From Mytilus californianus (Eukaryota > Mollusca > Bivalvia > Mytilida > Mytilidae), in NCBI RefSeq assembly GCF_021869535.1, contig NW_026262734.1, positions 96,415,285-96,479,284 on the forward strand: DNA of 64,000 nt, given 5' to 3'. Under the pieces are notes generated by a model. The model saw nothing but the letters and a program-made list of their open reading frames with translations. It did no database searches and had not been told where the DNA came from. A program made the position numbers and the translations under genes. Positions 59,486 to 64,000 of this stretch are shown piece after piece. The stretch's first letter is position 1. Every line of letters begins with the position of its first letter.

Positions 59486-61662
59486 GAAAAAAGAAATTTT
59501 AATGTGAAATTTTCTTTTACTCTTTCATTCAGGAAATTAAATAACCATGTTGTTAAAGGATATTCAAACAGGCAAAATATTTGGTTTAAGCAGTAGCTGC
59601 CAATAAATACATAATGGCTCTGTATTTTCTTAATGTCTGGTGGAATATTTTCTTGCATACAATGTTTTCATATTGAGAACAAATTAAAAATTGAACTTTG
59701 TTCTACAAAGAATCATTTGGGACGAAGGCTGCTGACAAGAAACAAAAAGGTGGTTGTTTGGTAGAGGCAGAAGACTAACCTGGGGCGTCGGATTTGCTTT
59801 TGATGTGGATGCGTATTCATACATCCCGTACCATATGTCTGCGGTTGATTTACTTACTAGGGGCCATGTTATGTCAAGCACCACTTTCAATAAATCAGTA
59901 TCTTTAAAATGATTTGATTAAAAAACGTACTATACGGTATCGGTTTTGTTCATTGTTAGCTTATTTATAACTGTTTTCATCCCCGTCCTTTTGTCTCTAT
60001 AGTATAAAGTGTCTACCTTAGGTAGCTTCCTGTAGCAGCGAGCACATTTTACCATGTGTTTTATTTAATTTATTTGTTTACTTGTTTCATTGTTTGATTT
60101 ATATATGTATTTTCTTTCTTTCGTTTTTTATTTATAAATCTATTGATTTCTTTTGATGTTATCTATTCTTTTTTAACATTTGTTTTGGTGATATCGTTGG
60201 GACTTTTCATAATTAATTATTTAGTACAAATGTATTGTAATTTTTTTTTTTTATTTATTAATTTCTTAAAAAAAATTTTATGAACTGCTGTAAATTTTAA
60301 AACGCGCGTGTAAATTATTTACTTAAGATTCACATATGCTTCATTACATAAAGTTGTATAATTTCTGGTAACTCTGGTATAAAATCACTTCCCTGAGAAC
60401 TCCTTTAGAACATTATATCGTCACTATGTATACTAGATTAATTGTAAACATGGAGAAACAAAAGAACTAAAACATACACCAAGACTATAATCATATTTAC
60501 TCATTCGTCACAACTCGGCCGATTCCGTACCTTATAGGGAGAGTAGCTTATTCACCCGAGGATTGCCGATTGCATATTTACTAGTGAATCCTTAAGTGAT
60601 CTAAAATATGACCTACAGTGAAAATCCGACTAATTCTCCCTGTTCTAAATCACAATCCGGGAGTTGGTCTGGTAACGTCTTTTAGACTGTTACTCTTCTG
60701 TCCTCTGACAGTTCTACCCAAGACTAAAATTTGAACATTTCTACTCTAGAACTGATTTTGACATTTCAACCTTAAAACAATTTTGAACAGTTCTACCTTA
60801 GAACTGATTCTGAAACTTCTACCCTATAAATGATCCTGATAGTTCTACTCGAGAGCAGTTCTATGATCATAGATTACTCAGACAGTTCTAATTTGAATTT
60901 TTAACTGATCTCAACTGTTATTAACAAAATGGGCTTAAGGAGAATAGCAAATCACACCTTAGGTCAACTTTGCAATCGGAATCTTTGTATCTTAACAAAC
61001 ATTCCAATTTTATCAAAGGAAAATTTAAGAAATATATGTTATAAACCATGTCAGTGTAGGATCAATGACTACTGAATGATGATACCCTTCACTGACCACT
61101 GAGATGATGATACCCTTCACTGACCACTGAGATGGTAATACCCTTCACTGACTACTTAGATGGTGATACCCGTCACTGACCATTGAGATGATGATACCCT
61201 TCACTGACCACTGAGATGATGATACCCTTAATTCATCGTAGATCAACTTTACCTGAGGGAGTTAAAAGTGAACCTACTTAAAATCAGGTAAATTAATGGG
61301 CTTTCAAAGTTGTATAAAATTCCATTTCTGAAATTTGAACTCAGAAATTCCACCCTTTAATATTTGTAGAGATCCAGTCAATATACTGTTTAATACTTAT
61401 GGGACGACACATATCCAAAACTTACTTATCTGTTTTGGTAATCTCGTCATCACATTAGGAAATATTTCACTGATATTTTAAAAAGGCATAAATGTATTGG
61501 TGACATTTAAAAACAAATGTTATTTTATAAAATATTTATCATTTTCATTCATTTTATTATATACCTACCACATAACTGTTGGATCTGTCACATCGTGTCT
61601 CTCAGTCCAGCAGTCGAACGAATTTCATTTTTAGTCATGGCAAAAATGTTCTCAGTCCTTCT
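59486..61662. repeat. Downstream copy of the 2.18-kb segment, presumed upstream region of the repeat-protein gene
   Basis: It is colinear with 56115-58290 and leads directly into the coding exon at 61637. No clear TATA box was picked out among the many AT-rich runs. No other gene lies inside it. Confidence 0.85.
61078..61229. repeat. 28-bp minisatellite, 5.4 copies (copy 2)
   Basis: It has the same unit and length (152 bp) as 57711-57862, with a few private substitutions such as GGTAATACCC. Confidence 0.85.
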
Positions 61663-62336
61663 CTTTGTAAGTTTTTCTTGTTTTTCTGAGTTTGGAACCA
61701 CATTTGCTGTATATATAGAGCAGAATACTACATACAGGAATGACTATGGTGTATCTTCAGAGCAGACCACGACATACATAGATGATGGTGGTGTATCTTC
61801 AGAGCAGACCACGACATACATAGATGATGGTGGTGTATCTTCAGAGCAGACCACAACATACATAGATGATGGTGGTGTATCTTCAGAGCAGACCACGACA
61901 TACATAGATGATGGTGGTGTATCTTCAGAGCAGACCACGACATACATAGATGATGGTGGTGTATCTTCAGAGCAGACCACGACATACATAGATGATGGTG
62001 GTGTATCTTCAGAGCAGACCACGACAAACATAGATGATGGTGGTGTATCTTCAGAGCAGACCACGACATACATAGATGACTATGGTGTATCTTCAGAGCA
62101 GACCACGACATACATAGATGATGGTGGTGTATCTTCAGAGCAGACAACAAAATTCATGGATGACTATGGTGTAGTTTCAGAGCAGACCCCGGAATATGAC
62201 TATAGCGTATCTTCAGAGCAGACCACGACATACATAGATGATGATAATGTATCTTCAGACCGGACCACAAACTACATGTATAACTATGGTGTATCATTGA
62301 AGACAGCTGTAGAAATTAATTCTGTAGAAAAAATAA
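61637..62336 (+). CDS. First exon of a secreted 14-residue-repeat protein
   Basis: I chose the ATG at 61637 because it starts a typical signal peptide (MAKMFSVLLFVSFSCF, then a likely cut after GTTFA); an upstream in-frame ATG at 61517 would put unrelated hydrophobic sequence in front. The mature part is 14 tandem units of consensus EQTTTYIDDGGVSS (42 bp). Six consecutive units (2-7) are identical in protein, and the edge units are more diverged (EQNTTYRNDYGVSS; EQTTKFMDDYGVVS; a 12-residue unit EQTPEYDYSVSS). After the repeats comes KTAVEINSVEKI and a splice donor GTAAGT at 62337, or a stop at 62345 if unspliced. No cysteine occurs after the signal peptide. It is rich in Thr, Ser, Asp, Gly and Tyr, so extended, acidic and possibly O-glycosylated. 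An extracellular matrix, mucus, byssal or shell role is conceivable but unproved. The family is not recognised, and the 3' exons are not found here. Confidence 0.7.
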
Positions 62337-62347
62337 GTAAGTATTAA

Positions 62348-62829
62348 AACCAACTTATTACACAAATGTTGTTTCATAGTTTCCTTTGGTCTATTTTACA
62401 CTGTTGTTTGATACATTTTGTTTTGTGCTTGTGCATTTACTTCAAAAATATTTCTATATCACTAAATGTAAATTTAAAGCTAGTACAATGTATAGGTTTT
62501 ACCAACAAGCTAGTTAATTTCTGTTTTTCATTCATCAAGAGACAAATACAATAGAAAAAAACTTAGGGAGACTATAAATTCTGCATTAGCGTTTCATTGA
62601 ACTGCTCATTTGCTGTTTGATCAACACCAATTAAAAAAAAAACACATATAATGCATCATATTAACGCAGATTGTTCTAGGACTCAATTTCAAACAATAAA
62701 TAATTTCGGTAAAAGAATACTATTTTTTTATTCTGCAACTGTGCTATTTTTGCAGTCAAATTGCATTGACCATATATATTTATATGTGGTATACAGAGTT
62801 TAATCGTATATGGCCTAATTTATAACATC
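62348..62829. other. Presumed intron or 3' flank of the repeat-protein gene
   Basis: AT-rich with no second exon recognised. The frame 62366-62554 is hydrophobic low-complexity sequence and not called. Confidence 0.4.
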
Positions 62830-63636
62830 AATGAATAATATATTCTTTATTTGCGAAACAAACAAAAACCAATTTTGGTCACAGCAAATACATAGACAAA
62901 ACAAACATAAGAAAAACTCGACAATAATAGAATACATGTTCAAAACAGTTATTGGTCTCCTTTTCTCAGTTCTAATGCCTCTTTAATAAAAGAAACAACT
63001 GTTTTTATATCATTTTGTGTTGATGGATTTAGTATAATCACGAGTTTATCAAATAAGTTGAGTGTATTAAAATTGACATATTTTTGTATTTAATATTTTA
63101 GAAAGATTTCTCTTTGATTTCTATTAATTTTACAGTTAAAGAAAAATGGAATTCATCATCTAAGATATTACATATTTTACATTTTCTTTCCTTTCTTGGC
63201 ATTTGTGTATATCGTCCAGTTTCTATAAAAAGACAATGGTCGCTTATTCTAAATTTGGTTAACATTTTTCTTGTTTCTTTATTTGGGTGTGACAGGTAGT
63301 ATTGCATTTGGTCATTTATATTAAATTTAAGAAATATATATAGATATATTTTATTATTTTCATTGAAGTCATTTATTTTATCGTCAATAAGAGTTTGATA
63401 ATAGTTAATATAACCTTTTTTAATTGGGGTTTTTAACTTTAAAGTCTGTTTTAAAGTTTTAGTTTCTTCAATAAGTTTGATGTCAATATTTATTTCTTGT
63501 GACACATTATTTGCAAAAGTATACCAAGAGTATGTTCCTTTAGTATCTAAATTTTTAGTTAGTTTAAAGGCTTCATTAAGAAGTGGGTTTAGATTTTCAT
63601 TATTTAATCTAGATAGGATAATACAGGAGTCGGTTT
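62830..63636 (-). pseudogene. 3' end of a non-LTR retrotransposon (LINE) ORF2
   Basis: On the minus strand an open frame from about 63636 reads SRLNNENLNPLLNEAFKLTK, then GTYSWYTFAN, LTKFRISDHCLFIETGRYTQ and RKERKCKICNILDDEFHF. This matches the C-terminal segment of LINE polymerases: the 'TKFR.S.H.L.IETGRY' block and the start of a CXXC...H-type zinc motif. A frameshift right after DEFHF displaces the next cysteine into another frame. A further frame then gives FDKLVIILNPSTQNDIKTVV to GDQ and a stop at 62949-62951. A 3' UTR of about 110 bp with AATAAA on the minus strand (near 62848) follows. The 5' part, including the reverse transcriptase domain, is missing, as in a 5'-truncated insertion. 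The clade is not assigned. Confidence 0.75.
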
Positions 63637-64000
63637 AACTAAATATTTACGACTAATTAGTTGAAGTCTTTTTTGAAACCGACTACAGCTTCGCGGAATT
63701 TTTACGTTGCCCGCTTCAAATTCAAAATATTTCATCTGGAATAGTTGTTAGAGTTTCAGCATAAAGAGAATAACTATGCATTGTCTCGAAGTATAAAATT
63801 AATTTGTAGTCAGCTCGGTACAGGATAGGAAAACCTGGTGCAGCCTCGCATTCTGTACCAAGTCTGGAATATGACAGTTGTTTTTCACTCGATTTGTTGG
63901 CTGATATTGTTTAAATTTGTCGGTTTTTATGGACTTCCCCTTTTGAAATTTACCTTGGAGTTTGGTATTTTTGTTACACTTGTTTTATTCTACTTGTTTC
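63637..64000. repeat. Dispersed repeat at the right edge
   Basis: 63855-64000 is related to 45641-45810 (GTACCAAGTCTGGAATATG..., CCTTGGAGTTTGGTATTTTTG). 63790-63860 has GTCAGCTCGGTACAGGATAGG and CATTCTGTACCAAGTC around it. No gene. Confidence 0.5.

Noticed and set aside
61728-62150. Long minus-strand frames opposite the 14-residue repeats (His-rich)
   Set aside because: Shadows of a stop-free 42-bp repeat; the plus strand has the signal peptide and splice donor.

Overview
This window looks like nuclear DNA of a marine bivalve, most probably a mussel (Mytilidae). It is AT-rich and almost free of protein genes. It is packed with repeat types I associate with bivalve genomes: 'AGGTCAAGGTCA' arrays, elements ending in 'GGGGCATAAAA' or 'GGTGAGCTAAAAA', a tRNA-derived SINE with an ATCA tail, and a dispersed repeat reading 'CATTGTTGAAGGC...CAATCATACCACATCTCC'. 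The assignment rests on memory of such repeats, not on a search. No operons, rRNA genes or CRISPR arrays are visible.

Layout. 1-12914 is a head-to-tail array of a 1,748-bp unit (7.4 copies, apparently identical). Each unit carries a 451-bp segment bounded by perfect 19-bp inverted repeats, and the array stops exactly at the outer base of one of them. 12915-24000 holds three diverged copies of one locus, separated by elements inserted into individual copies. 24700-41900 is intergenic or intronic DNA full of short elements, including a four-copy 205-bp cassette at 30.6-31.4 kb. 41950-42857 is a broken gene for a secreted beta-helix glycoside hydrolase of the dextranase/isopullulanase (GH49-like) type. 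43.3-56 kb is again repeats, including a 668-bp inverted-repeat element present twice; one copy carries a 274-bp TTAA-flanked MITE and the other shows the empty site. 56.1-61.7 kb is a 3.37-kb direct duplication ending in the first exon of a secreted 14-residue-repeat protein (61637-62336). The 3' end of a LINE lies at 62.8-63.6 kb on the minus strand.

Transposable elements. At least six families (near 13.6, 18.2, 21.5, 25.6, 36.3 and 53.7 kb) share one plan without sharing internal sequence: a 5' hairpin, a short motif, in most cases a core of 146-191-bp tandem units, and a 3' hairpin whose outer arm is the reverse complement of the 5' motif, then an A-run. I read these as non-autonomous Helitron-like (Helentron/'pearl') elements.

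Only two loci have convincing protein-coding signal: the GH49-like pseudogene and the repeat-protein exon. Each carries a signal peptide, so both would act outside the cell. I see no functional link between them.
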